A stretch of 64,000 nt of DNA from Juglans regia (taxonomy: Eukaryota > Streptophyta > Magnoliopsida > Fagales > Juglandaceae). The stretch covers positions 26,797,370 to 26,861,369 of the forward strand of contig NC_049904.1 of assembly GCF_001411555.2 (NCBI RefSeq), written 5' to 3'. The notes beneath the pieces are model-generated. The model was not told the origin of the DNA, ran no database searches, and worked only from the letters and a program-made list of their open reading frames with translations. Below are positions 35,147-46,050 of the stretch, one piece after another. Position 1 is the first letter of the stretch; each line of letters opens with the position of its first letter. Made by a program: the position numbers and the translations under genes.

Positions 35147-37437
35147 TTCCCCCTCTCCTCAAAAGGATTCGACCTCGAATCTCCACCTGGATCAAAGGGA
35201 AAATGGTTAGTAACATTGAAAATAGTAAAAACAAGATAGTTACCTGAAAGATCCATTAGACATGCATTTTCATTAATTTGTTCAAGAGTTTGGAAAAGAT
35301 CATCCAAGCTACTCCTGTCATCAACAGGTAAAGGTGTTAAATCTAAAGGAGTAAGTGGATCAAGTCTATAAACAATTTCAAATGGTGAAAATTTAGTAGT
35401 AGCATGAACATTCCAATTATATGTAAACTCAATGAATGGCAAACAATACTCCCACAAATGTTCATGAAGCACATCTAAAGTCTTCCTCGAACCAAAATGA
35501 CCACTCCAATATGCAAACTCAATGAATGGCAAATGATACTCCCGGAAACGTCCATGTAACAATTCAATGAATGGCAAATAATACTCCCACAAACGTTCAA
35601 GAAACAAACCTAAATCTTTCCTTACACCAAGGTCACCCAACAAACTACCATGTCCATCACACACAAGCAACTTACGCATAAAACTAGTAGGCACACAAAA
35701 TCTATTCTCTCTAAACAAGTACCAATCTAGTTTATAGAACTTACCAAATGATGCTCTCTCACATGTTCTATACACACTAGCAAAGTCATCATCATTAGCA
35801 TGTAATTCCTTATCATATTCAAGTCTCAACAATTTTGCATCTAAAATGAAGATAAGGACATACCTTCTTGCTAAAGCCTCAACTACAAAATTTTCCATAC
35901 CTTGTGTGTATTTGAATACATGAGGAAAAGTCTCAATACAATCCTCCCACTTAGCATGCATTCTAGTCAACAACTTACCTTGTCCCTTTAAGTGTGTCAA
36001 TGACTCATGTTCTTCCAAGAAAGGTCGGGTAGGGATAGTCGCACCTGACACAAAATCAATGTAGTGCTCTATCTCCCTAATAGGTGGCAATCCACTAAAC
36101 ACACCGCTAGGAATCACGACCCCATATCCCTGCAACAAAGAAACAACAACACTAGGCAAAGAGTCGTTAAATTCATTAGTATAAAAGCTTGCCTTAGCAT
36201 AAAAACTCACTTTTGCCTTTTTGTTTCTCTCTGCAATCTCTTTTTCTTTTTCCTCTTGTGCAACTCTTTTTTCTTGACTCTCAGCCACCTCTCTATTTTC
36301 TTTTTCACTCTTTCTTTCTCTTGATGTTTCGGCCTCATTATTTTTTTTCCTCTCACTCTCTTTTTCTATTTCACGCTCTCTTTTTCTTCCACTCTCCTCT
36401 TTTTTTGAACTCTCGGCCTCACAATATTTTTGCAACTCATTCTCTTTTTTTCTTGAGGTTTCAGTCTCACCCAAATCATTTCCCTTAGGTGGTTCATCGG
36501 CCTTCCCCCTTGTTACAACTTGATCATTTTTGTCCAACTTTGGTTTCCAATGAGTACTAGAAACCGAAGTATACCTTGATGTACCCTTTTCTTTTGGCCT
36601 TCTCTCCACCTTCATTGCCATGTGCACCATGTCCTCTACCTCCTCATAATGTTGCAACTCAACTACATTGGCTATCTCCCTATTCAACCCCCTTAAAAAT
36701 CTTGTCATCGTGGCCTCCCGATCCTCCACTACATTAGCCCGAATCATAGCCACCTCCATCTCCTTATGGTAGTCCTCTACACTCCTAGACCCCTGTATAA
36801 GATTTTGTAATTTTTGGTAGAGATCTCTATAGTAGTGGCTAGGTACAAATCTCCACCTCATGATAGTTTTCAACTCTCTCCATGTTTCTACAGGCCTCTC
36901 AAGATTCCTCCTCCTATTGGTCACTAATTGATCCCACCAAACAATTGCATAATCAGTGAACTCAATTACAACCAACTTCACATTCTTCTCCTCAGAGTAA
37001 TTATGACAATCGAACACCAACTCTATTCTTTTCTCCCACTCTAAATAAATTTTAGGGTCAGTTCTACCTTGGAATGATGGTATTTTCATTTTGATGCTTC
37101 CAAGGTTCTTATCTACTCTATCTCGACCCCCTGAGTTTGTCCTAAGGCCTCTTCCATGCCTAACTCCTCTATGTCCACCCAATCCAACTTCAGATGTTAA
37201 GCCTTCCTCATCCTCACCAAACTCTCCATTTTTATACTCATTCTCAATTCTAGGCTCACGTCGTCTCCTATCTCTCTCACCTTGCAAATTTCTAATCACT
37301 GCTTCTTGATTATCCAAACTATCCCTCACTTCACCCAACACCAAGTTCAACCGCTCAAATTGTTGTTGCATGACTTGCAATACAAATGATGAGTTATCTG
37401 CCTTTCCTTTTGGTGATGAGTCACTCCTACGAGACAT
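35068..37437 (-). CDS. Gag fused to deleted pol remnants, unbroken ORF of the Gypsy-type element
   Basis: 789 codons from ATG 37437 with no stop; the frame stays open 26 codons upstream from a GTG, but ATG is preferred. Order: Ser/charged N-terminus; retrotransposon gag domain (about 120-260: MKIPSFQGRTDPKIYLEWEK, WWDQLVTNRRR, VEDYHKEMEVAMIR); a Glu/Lys/Arg-rich stretch of about 100 residues, probably coiled coil; then pieces of Gypsy pol: GLPPIREIEHYIDFVSGATI (start of RT), a stretch after the RNase H (QGMENFVVEALARRY), LFRENRFCVP, and the end of integrase (KFSPFEIVYRLDPLTPLDL). The RT catalytic core, zinc knuckle and integrase catalytic triad are absent. LPFIE occurs three times, so the end was locally duplicated. 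The frame runs through the purine tract into the LTR. Either a non-autonomous element expressing gag, or a recent deletion that happens to be in frame. Confidence 0.8.
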   Translation of the reverse strand: MSRRSDSSPKGKADNSSFVLQVMQQQFERLNLVLGEVRDSLDNQEAVIRNLQGERDRRRREPRIENEYKNGEFGEDEEGLTSEVGLGGHRGVRHGRGLRTNSGGRDRVDKNLGSIKMKIPSFQGRTDPKIYLEWEKRIELVFDCHNYSEEKNVKLVVIEFTDYAIVWWDQLVTNRRRNLERPVETWRELKTIMRWRFVPSHYYRDLYQKLQNLIQGSRSVEDYHKEMEVAMIRANVVEDREATMTRFLRGLNREIANVVELQHYEEVEDMVHMAMKVERRPKEKGTSRYTSVSSTHWKPKLDKNDQVVTRGKADEPPKGNDLGETETSRKKENELQKYCEAESSKKEESGRKREREIEKESERKKNNEAETSRERKSEKENREVAESQEKRVAQEEKEKEIAERNKKAKVSFYAKASFYTNEFNDSLPSVVVSLLQGYGVVIPSGVFSGLPPIREIEHYIDFVSGATIPTRPFLEEHESLTHLKGQGKLLTRMHAKWEDCIETFPHVFKYTQGMENFVVEALARRYVLIFILDAKLLRLEYDKELHANDDDFASVYRTCERASFGKFYKLDWYLFRENRFCVPTSFMRKLLVCDGHGSLLGDLGVRKDLGLFLERLWEYYLPFIELLHGRFREYHLPFIEFAYWSGHFGSRKTLDVLHEHLWEYCLPFIEFTYNWNVHATTKFSPFEIVYRLDPLTPLDLTPLPVDDRSSLDDLFQTLEQINENACLMDLSGNYLVFTIFNVTNHFPFDPGGDSRSNPFEERGNDGNQGGPSLKDMLQVPDGPNTSSRA

Positions 37438-38141
37438 TGTAATGCGCTGCACAAAAAGAATGTTAGTGGAAAACCTCACACACTCCCTTACGTGTTTACA
37501 CTCGAATAATGGCACTCCACTTGTGTTTTACTCTTAATTGGCTTTTTCAAGATAATAGTCTCACACTCTCTTGCCTTTTACCTCAATAGTTTTCTCGCTC
37601 AAGTTCTTTAAGAACTAGTTGAACTAAATCAAGACAATACAACCTTGTATTATTCCAACCAGTAACATAGATCCAAGAAACAATGAAGGAATAAAATGAT
37701 ATGAGACTCAAGGAATTTATACGAGGGAAATAGTAATTATAAAACAAGATACCAACTAGAAATATGTATTTAACTCCTATGATGATAAAAGCTCAATCAA
37801 CAAATACTTTCTTTCTCTTTGTTGTAACTATGTAGCAACTTTGAATATGCTACCTTCTCTTTTCTTCTTCTTCTTTTTTTCATTTTTTTTTTCGAATTTT
37901 CTTTTCTTTTCTTTTCCTTTTCCTTTTTGTTCTACGGCAGCCTCTAGAACAAGAGATTTCAGCCAACACAAACCCTAGAACAATGAATTTCAGCAACCTC
38001 AACAATAGTAAAGAAATCTGCTAGCCACCACTTTTTTTTTTTTTTGTAATCAATCCTAGAACAATGAAGCCCTAGAATTAAATATGCTAGAAATAAAAGA
38101 TTGAATCAGACCTGATTGGAAACCTTGCTCTGAATACAAAA

Positions 38142-38864
38142 TGATATGAACCCGCGGGAATGGAATCCCTTAAACCCACAATCAATTTGAAAAACTTCCC
38201 AAGAAAGCCAAAATCAAGTCTATGGATGGAGAATCTAGACCCAATGAGAACTTGTTTCAAGAACCTAGATTATATTAAAATCTAGACCCGTTGAAGAACC
38301 CATCTCAAGAACCCAGATTACAAAGGAGGAACGCCACAAATGTTGTGATTTACCTTTGATAAGTTCAAAAGTTCAATTAAGAACAAGAGGAGTAAAACTC
38401 AACTCACAATGAATAAATTCATCAAATTTCATAAATTTCATAAACTAATTAGAATGAGACTACATAGAGTATTTAAAGCAAAACCTATTGAAACCCTAAC
38501 CAAAATAAGCCCCCATCTTCCAAAAGTGACCCTGGATGAATAGTGCCGCGGCTACAGTGCCGCGCTACAGTGACTTGGCTACTGTAACACTAACCCTAGT
38601 TCAATAAAATAATAACTTTCCCAACATGTCCTTACATAAGTATAAACCCAATTATTCTAAGCAAATAAAATAGGTCATTGAAATTAATTAAATAAGTTGA
38701 AAGCCTTCAAGTGTCCAAAGTCTATAAGTCATGTTGTTGCCTTTTCCATAGCTTATGAAATGAATCAAAGCATAATCTTCATCGTTTAAGCCCTTGAACT
38801 TGTATTTGGCCCATCTGGAACTTGCAACATATCTTTAAGACTAGGCCCACCTTGGTTCCCATCA
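38142..38864 (-). repeat. 5' LTR of the Gypsy-type element
   Basis: Second 723-bp LTR; would hold the promoter for the minus-strand transcript. No difference in length from the 3' LTR. Confidence 0.9.
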
Positions 38865-39331
38865 TTGCACCGTATGGTGTGGTTAGCACCACTTTTTTAT
38901 TCACAAGATTGCATTGCTTTGGCCTCTTAGGCCAGCTTTATATATTGCGTCACACGTTGCTTATGTAAGACTCTTGTATTGTCTTGACCTCCTATATAAA
39001 GATTGGCTTAGGAAGCCAAAACAATATTATCTAGTGAATCCAAGTCTAACAAATTTAAAAACTATGTTATTAGTTTTTAAATTATGATTATATTTACAAA
39101 TTTAAATTATATAATAGTTTTGGTCAAAAGATATTTTTTTGGACCCAAACTTTTTTTTAATCGGTATTATTGGAGTGGGTGGGGGCAGAGTGGATGAGAT
39201 GTTCGTCCCTGCCACGCCTCATAGGGGCAGAGCGTGGGGGTGGAAATACTACCCCTGCATATGAAGGGGCGAGGCATGGGGAAGGGCCAACCTCGTCCCC
39301 ACATATACGGGTAGCACCCCTTAATTATAAA

Positions 39332-40107
39332 AAAAATAAAAGTAGGATAATGATATGGTATATATAATTTTTCATGATATCGACGCTTAAATGTTTTTTA
39401 TAATCAGTCTTTTTATTTGCAAGTTGATGTGGAGCCGCTAATAGAAGCCCGTTTGCAAAAGAAGTTGTAAAAACTTGAATTTAATTTGCTTTTCAATCTA
39501 GCATTTTTTAACGGTGTGAACGGTGCATCGTCCCCCTTCGACTCCCTATAGACTTGTAAATAAAAGTCTTTATTTTTGAAATTTTGGTTGGTTCATTTTA
39601 TATTCACCCCATGCTTTTTTTTTTTTTGTTTTTAAGTAAGACCAATTGCGTTATGACAAATTTTGAATATAATCGATTCCATCCAATTGATTGAACGGAA
39701 TACACATGGCAATCTGTAATATTGTCACTTCAAAAAGTCTTATTTCCATTTGAAAATAAAAATATAATAATTTATTAAAAAAATGAATGGGTTGACCACC
39801 CTAGTTGTGGCCAAGTCGTGCCGACTAGATCTTGGACACCACAGGTGAGCCCAACAACCATGGTGGCCCATATTGGACCTTGTGTTGGTCACTTCGTATG
39901 GGCCGATTTGCAAAGACTTATCTCATCTACTAGGTGTGGTGGCCTGGTTCAGCCATCTCGCGATGGCTAGGCCTCTAGACACCCACGACTCACGAGTGGT
40001 TCATATCGAGCCGCTCCTGCTAGCCAGCATTCGTCCACCTAGTAGCAACTAGAACAAGGACCACTAGGGTTGGGTAGTGGGGGCCACTACTTGACCCACT
40101 TGCAAAC
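39332..40107. other. Intergenic sequence with transposon-like debris
   Basis: About 39790-40080 is of balanced base composition with GTGGCC/GGCCAC words (GTTGTGGCCAAGTCG, CCATGGTGGCCCA), typical of decayed plant DNA transposons. No reading frame that I recognise. Confidence 0.35.
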
Positions 40108-40810
40108 TAAGGGTGCTACTCGCACCCACCCTACGGGGTCGGATTGTCCCATTCCCACATCCTGCTCCCGCATTGGGGGGTGGGGGTTTAACCCATAGAA
40201 TCCATCAATCTTGGGGGTGGATCCCTCAGTCCACTGCCCACGATCTCACGACAGGAATGTAAAAAAAAAAAATCAAACAAAAGAAAAAACACAACAAAAT
40301 ATAAAACCGCACAAAAAATCCACAATAATAAACAAAATACAAATAAAATCCACAATGCCATATGCATACAATGATTAGGATCGGAAACAAAAAGAAAAAC
40401 CTAAACTACTAAAAAACAAACTCGCGGATTTAGAGAAGAGGATGAGTTGAAGTGGAGGATGAGTAGCAAATGATGACGATTGCGAGAGGGATAGAGGATA
40501 GTGGTGTAGAGAGCCATAGAGAAAAGAGAGAGAGGGGTAGGGGGAAGAGAAGAGAGTCTGCACAGGGGTGGGGTGGGGTGGGGATTTATGGTTAACTTAA
40601 CTCCAAAATGACGCAATTTCGACATTTGTTTTTTTTTTTTCTAAAAAAAATTGTTACCAAAACAATGTTGCTTTGATGATATTTTTTTAATATATATGTT
40701 TTGGGCTGGGCTTAAGGGCGAGGTGCAGAGGGGTGGGCTCGGGCCCAACCAATTCCTCGCCTCTTGTTTCCCCTGTTGGCAGGTAGGGTTGCTTGTGCCG
40801 CCTAGACCTA
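40108..40810. mobile_element. Non-autonomous hAT-like element
   Basis: 703 bp between TTGCAAAC (40100-40107) and TCGCAAAC (40811-40818), 7 of 8 matching. Left end TAAGGGTGCTACTCGC is nearly that of 20819 (TAAGGATGCTACTCGC). Right end, inverted: TAGGTCTAGGCGGCAC. The interior is low-complexity with AATGACGCAATTT, comparable to AATGACGCTGTTTT in 33679-39323. Confidence 0.65.
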
Positions 40811-40834
40811 TCGCAAACATAAATTGTGTAAGGA

Positions 40835-41035
40835 GGATAGGATATGTTTAGATGTCAAGATCAAATTTATCTCAAACCGATCATTGATGAGATTTACTAC
40901 TTTTTAAACTTCCTATAAAAAGTTTAAACTATTCTCAACCTACTTCAAATATTCAAAAACATATCTCAATCTATTTATATTCAAATATATCTCACTATGA
41001 TTTATAAAATATTACTATTTATAGATTAATTCAGA
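40835..41035. mobile_element. Degenerate MITE family 1 relative
   Basis: ATATGTTTAGATGTCAAG at the left, with CTCAACCTACTTCAAAT and TCTCACTATGATTTATAAA inside. Weak resemblance only. Confidence 0.3.
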
Positions 41036-41187
41036 GCATTGAAAAACACCCCAGTGTATTATTGCATCCATACGAGTACTATTGCTCCGAACTTAAAAAA
41101 AGGAGTTACTGTGTTATTCTTCAAAAATGTGAATCGGTTTCGTGTGAGCATATGGTTTCAACTTTCATTTTCCTCTATATTATATCA

Positions 41188-41303
41188 ATAAATCTTCACA
41201 ACCTTCTCACATTCTATATTTTATATATTTTTTTAATTTTTATTATTTTTTTTATAAAAAAATATGGAAGGTGGATTGGAGAGGAGATTTAGTAGCAAAA
41301 CTC
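41188..41303. mobile_element. MITE family 3, copy 1
   Basis: TTCACAACCTTCTCACATTC at the left pairs with GGAGAGGAGATTTAGTAGC at the right as an imperfect inverted repeat. The same arrangement is at 59645-59838. Confidence 0.5.
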
Positions 41304-41964
41304 TATCACTAGTTTTTTTTTTTTTAAATATTATCACTAGTTGAATTCTCAGTAAATGATGTCAAAAAATAAAAAAATAATTCCGAAGGTAATTAAATTT
41401 CGTGGCTAAAATATCGCATGCTATGTTGTTGACCGTTTGTTCATTCATTCACGCTCTTCTTTTTGAAACCCTTGCCTTCGTAGTTTGTGACGTTCCGTGA
41501 ATTTCTGTTTGTTACCCTGGAAGATTAATATATTGTCGTCATTTTGAAGGGGGAGGGGAGGAACATGTCGTCCGATTTGCTATTGAAGCCGTCGTGTAGT
41601 GGATGTGGATCGACCGCGGACTTGTACGGAAGCAATTGCAAGCACATGACTCTCTGCTTGACCTGTGGCAAAACCATGGCCGAGAACCATGGCAAGTGCT
41701 ACGACTGTGGTGCCACCCTCACTCACTTGATTCGAGTTCAGTCTCTCTGCCTCCCCCCCCAACCCACGCACGAACACACACCCGTTAATAGGCTTTTTTG
41801 TTGTGTGCGTCATGAACCCGCAACATATGTTTGTTCTTGTTTATAGGTAATGTGTTTATTCTTGAAAGTGTTAATACAAGAAATTTGTGAAATTTCCTTA
41901 CCACTTTCTATAGAAGTAAGTTGTAACTTCAACTGCTACTTTTCCTTGTACTATTCTCTCTTTG

Positions 41965-42037
41965 TTTTCCATGCCACTTGGGCTATGCCTATTTCTTTCA
42001 ATAAAATTTTATCCTTACTTATAAAAAAAAAAAAAAA
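41965..42037 (+). mobile_element. LINE 3' tail remnant in TFIIF-alpha intron 1
   Basis: CACTTGGGCTATGCCTATTT, then CAATAAAATTTTATCC, TTACTTAT and a run of about 15 A. Matches the layout of plant L1 3' ends. Confidence 0.5.
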
Positions 42038-43973
42038 GATTACATCTTTTTCCACTGTAAGAGCTTCAACTATTGCACTTGATTCTTTGGGAAGTTCTTG
42101 CTTTCCACGCTCTTGTGCGTTGTTCATATCCACGTTGATTGCAGCCTTTATTTGTGCAGAAGTTTATCTTCTTATTGTTAATTTTTTTTTTCTCTTTTAG
42201 TGCAAAAGTATCATCTTCAATACTCTGCAACTCTCTTTGTTGTTCTCCAAATTCCTCCCTAATTCTTTATCAGTTTTTCCACATTTTTTTTGAATTTTGA
42301 TTAATTGTAGAGGTGTTTCTGCAAATACCCTTATTTGATTATCTTCTTGTTGTCTATTTGTAGATGAAATTCTTGCTTGTCTCTGATTTGTTAGTGAAAA
42401 ACTTGAACATTCCGTCAGTTTCAGAGATTCACACTCTTACTAAATGTCAAGAACCAAACATATCTTGTTTGGTTTAACTGAAAATGGAGGAAAAACAATG
42501 AAAAGAATGAACAAAGGAATGTAGAATCAAGACAAGAACTCAAGAGTGTAGACTGGCTTTTCTACTTTTCTAGGAAGCCAAAACCTCCATTCTAACTAAT
42601 TTCATTATCAATCTTAAGAATGAATTGCTTACAAGACTTCATACTATTTATACACTTGCTTAACTGCTTACAACAACTGGGCTAAATTGACGGGCCCATG
42701 ACTAATAAAAGACCAGCCCACTAGCTAAGTCACACATGCCAATCTATTAGCCCACTTTCATTAAGAGCTATGAGACCTGTTACAGTGTATATGCTATATT
42801 TATTATAATGCTCAACTTAATTTGTTTCTGCTGGAAAAGCAAGTTCATAATCTGTACGAGTAAATTATAATTCAATTTTGTTCTCTGGAACAGAACAGAG
42901 TTATGAATTTTGATGCTAGTGACTACTGAGGAACTTTTGCCTTGTGAGTGCTTCAAATGTATACATAATTAACTTTTACTTGGTGGCATGTTTCTCCAAG
43001 CTCTTGTTCTTTGTTTATGAAGAGGTTGGTGTAAGGACTGCTCAATAGGTTGAGAGATTCATGTTATATTTGGACCTGATAAGTTTTTAGTGTTTAATTT
43101 AGCTATAATTGATAAGTTTTTTTGTGTTTAATATAGCTAGATTCAGATCAGCATATATTGGCGGTGTTTCCAATTTTGTTATTTTATTATTTTGAGTACT
43201 TCCCAGGCTAGAGTGTGTTCTTGTTGCAAGCCGAGCGCTTATGTGCTCTTTTATGCATTACATATAGGAATACATTGTTCGAGTGAGTTCTAGCAGCGAC
43301 AAGAATTACTTTATTGGTAGATTTGTGACCGGCTTGCCAAACTTTTCAAAGAAGAAAACTGCTGAGAATAAATGGTCTCTTCATAAAGAAGGGCTGCAAG
43401 GACGGCAATTAACCGACGCCTTGCGGGTATTGAGTTCATCCTTACCAATTATGTAGTTTTTGCTTGTTTCTCCCTTCACATTTGTTCTATTGGGAGTTGG
43501 ATTTCATAGAATTGTAATAATTATATGGTAACTTTATGTTGCTGCTGTAGTTGTGCTTGGTCTAGTTTATTTTTCTTTTTATACTGTAGAAGTTAAAACC
43601 ACATACATGATTTTTTCATTCCTTTATAAAGCTGGTTTTGTTTTAGTTTTTTTAAAATGATGCGGATTTTTGTGTGGTCCAAAAATTTCGGTCTTTGAGT
43701 GAGTTAAACCATTTAAAATATCTTTATCTAAAAGGAGAGTATACTTTAACCTACCTAGAGACTGTCTTATAGGTTTAAGATAGACTTGAATGTAAGGAGC
43801 AAAAAGGTATGATAAAGAGCTAAGCTTACAGCTGAGGCTTCTCTTCAGGGGACAGCATTATGTGAGCTAGATAAAAACACTGGGAATGATTGAAATCAGA
43901 GAAATGCTAATTTAATTCCATCCGCTTTAATAAGATGGATTTACTTTTTAAAGACAAGTTAAATGGCTAGGAA

Positions 43974-44211
43974 CCTAGGGGTTAGCTCAAGTGGTAAAGG
44001 CCTTGGGTTTGAGGGTATGCTCCTCCCCAGGTCTAACATTCAAATCCCTTTGGGTGCAAAAAAATCTCTAGGGGCCATTGAGCTGAGAGATTTTTCCCTT
44101 GAATTACCCGAGGTGCACTTGCTGGAAACTCCTTACCGAGGGCCTGTGCACCCCCAGGATTAGTCGGGACGCTATTCCTGGACACTTGGTGCCAATAAAA
44201 AAAAAAAAAAA
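43974..44211 (+). mobile_element. tRNA-derived SINE in TFIIF-alpha intron 2
   Basis: Head CTAGGGGTTAGCTCAAGTGG holds an A box; ACATTCAAATCCC is a B box; the end is CCAATAAAAAAA with a 15-nt A-run. Same family as 24955-25196 but opposite strand, diverged moderately. I could not see a clear target duplication. Confidence 0.75.
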
Positions 44212-44224
44212 GCATTATGTTAGA

Positions 44225-44316
44225 GTTGAAGGAGAAATATGCTCTTAACAAATTGCAATTTCTCCCTCGATTTCATGCTCAATAAAATTTTGTTTATCGA
44301 TCAAAAAAAAAAAAAA
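44225..44316 (+). mobile_element. LINE 3' tail remnant
   Basis: CAATAAAATTTTGTTTATCG, then ATCAAAAAAAAAAAAAAA. Directly follows the SINE. Confidence 0.45.
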
Positions 44317-45639
44317 ATCTCTCTTGCTACATGATATGGTAAAATCTAAGATGGAGCAACACATGGATCAAATGAACATCCATACCTTGATGGCAAAGCA
44401 ATTATTCCTTTATTTTATTTAAAAGTCAGACCAATATCCTATATCTCACCTCTCATTGGCTTCTCGCTTATTTATTCATATTAGTTTGTTATTGGATCAC
44501 ATAGGAGAAATACAAGAACAAACCATGGTTATTGGAGGATGAAACAGGGAAATTTCAGTATCAAGGTCAGCTTGAAGGTGCAATCTGTTGCTTACTATCT
44601 ATTAATGATGCAAGGGAAGGAGTTTGTTGCTATTCCTGCTGGTTCTTGGTATGCACTAACCTATTATATGCAAAATGTCATATCTAAATGAAGATAATTG
44701 TTTTTATTTTTTAACCTTTTTTTGGGGGGTCGTTAAAAAGATTTTTTTTTTTTTACTTTTATTTTATTTTGTTATTCTATAAAAAAGTTGTTTTGATGAT
44801 ATTCATTGTGATGCATACTTAAATCCCTTCACCATAGAGCATCATGTTCCATATTTGTTTAAAAGTTGGTATTTGAATGTGAATTTTCTTTTTAGCTCTT
44901 TTTTATTTTTGTAATGGTTGTTTGACTTGTTCAATCTTTAGGTACAACTTCAACAAAGTTACACAATAGAAGCAACTTACACTGGACGAAGCAGAAGAAA
45001 AGATGAATAACCAGAAAAAGACTGCAGATGGATATGAAAGATGGATGATGAAGGCTGCGAATAATGGACCTGCTGCATTTGGGGGAGTGGAGAGGGTTGA
45101 TGAAAAGGATAGTGGTGTGGTTGGTGGGAGGGGATGTAAAAAGACATCTGGCGAGGATGAGGAAGGTAATGTTTCTGGTAAAGGGGAGGAGGATGAAGAA
45201 GACGAGGCAGCAAGGAAGAATAGATTGGAACTCAACAAAAGAGGTGGCGATGATGATGATTAAGGTCCAAGGGGTGGTGATCTGGATTTGGATGATGATG
45301 ATATTGAGAAGGGTGAGCATGTCCCCTTACTGTAACCTGCATTTCCTTTTAAACATAGATTAAAAAAAAAATTTCTTGCCAATTTTCTGTGCTGACACCG
45401 GGTGATGTAATTTCATACCAAAAAACCAAAAGATACCTTTCTGATCAGGTTGGTCCTGCTCTCCAGGAAACAATGAAAGAAATTAGTGGAGATGTTAGGA
45501 TCTTTTTTCCTCTTGAAGAAAAGGGTAACTTAATTAAAAGGTGCTTAGGGTATTTATATGTGTCACTTCCTTGAAATATCTCTCTCTTATGCATCGTTTT
45601 TCTTGAAGTCATTTGATTTCTTAGCATCTGTTGCTCTCT

Positions 45640-45692
45640 ATAATTTCAAGATATGACCTACCGATCAAAAAAAATAATTTCAAGATATGACC
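45640..45692 (+). mobile_element. Extremely short LINE-tail insertion with 19-bp duplication
   Basis: ATAATTTCAAGATATGACC occurs at 45640-45658 and again at 45674-45692, separated by only 15 bp, TACCGATCAAAAAAA. That insert equals the last bases plus A-tail of the LINE end seen at 44294 (TATCGATCAAAA). A 5'-truncated retrotransposition event. Confidence 0.7.
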
Positions 45693-46007
45693 CTAGATTT
45701 TCTAGTGTTATTGTACAATGGAAAGTAGCATGTCTCAGTTGCACAATTGCATTGGGCAAAAGTCTTGACTGTCAACAACTTTAAGCGGAGTGAGATAGCT
45801 GTAGATGGGTCCTGCATGTGCAAGATAAGAGATGGTGAGAGTTAGGGTCCTTCTACATTTTATTGTGGCTGTAGAGTTACGGTCACATTATCTCTATTTG
45901 GGTGCAGTAGGTGATGCCTAGGACTGTGAGGAAGGATCAAAAGAATGTCGTAACTTTGACTTAAGGTGGTTCCTCTTTGCATTACGCGGACGATTTGGTG
46001 AGAGATG

Positions 46008-46050
46008 AGTAACTGCAGTTTTTTTTTTTCCCTTTTGATAAGTAACTGCA
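46008..46050 (-). mobile_element. Short LINE-tail insertion, minus strand
   Basis: AGTAACTGCA at 46008-46017 and 46041-46050 flank 23 bp that read, on the minus strand, TATCAAAAGGG followed by an A-run. Probably another truncated LINE insertion. Confidence 0.55.

Larger units (their letters stand above)
34424..38864 (-). mobile_element. Compact Gypsy-type LTR retrotransposon
   Basis: Minus-strand orientation. 5' LTR 38142-38864, 3' LTR 34424-35146, each 723 bp, TGATGGGAACC...TTCATATCA. I count about 13 differences (near 1.8 percent), so the insertion is recent. After the 5' LTR comes TTGTATTCAGAGCA, close to a Met-tRNA primer site; before the 3' LTR is the purine tract GAGGAGAGGGGGAA. The interior is only about 3.0 kb against 5 kb or more for a complete Gypsy. 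Flanks CGCAC and TGCAC nearly match as a 5-bp duplication (the right copy offset by one base). The element sits inside a hAT-like element. Confidence 0.9.
33679..39323. mobile_element. hAT-like element split by a Gypsy-type insertion
   Basis: Left end TAGGGGTGGCAGTGGGG, right end GGGTAGCACCCCTTA (inverted TAAGGGGTGCTA). Flanking octamers ATCATAAT (33671-33678) and ATTATAAA (39324-39331) match at 6 of 8. Both outer parts are GC-rich. The right part has a smaller hairpin, ATTGTCTTGACCTCCT ... AGGAAGCCAAAACAAT (38982-39030), akin to the large one at 21053. Without the LTR element inside (34424-38864), the length is about 1.2 kb. That the two halves belong together is inferred. Confidence 0.55.

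Noticed and set aside
36064..37309. Plus-strand frames opposite the Gypsy-type ORF
   Set aside because: Shadows of the minus-strand Glu/Lys/Arg-rich region, giving Phe/Leu/Ser-rich peptides.
43974..44060. Possible tRNA gene (A and B box)
   Set aside because: No acceptor stem pairing, and the sequence continues into an A-tailed repeat shared with 24955-25196, so it is a SINE head.
44903..45320. Minus-strand frames opposite TFIIF-alpha exon 4
   Set aside because: Ser/Pro/Leu-rich shadows of the Glu/Asp/Lys-rich exon.
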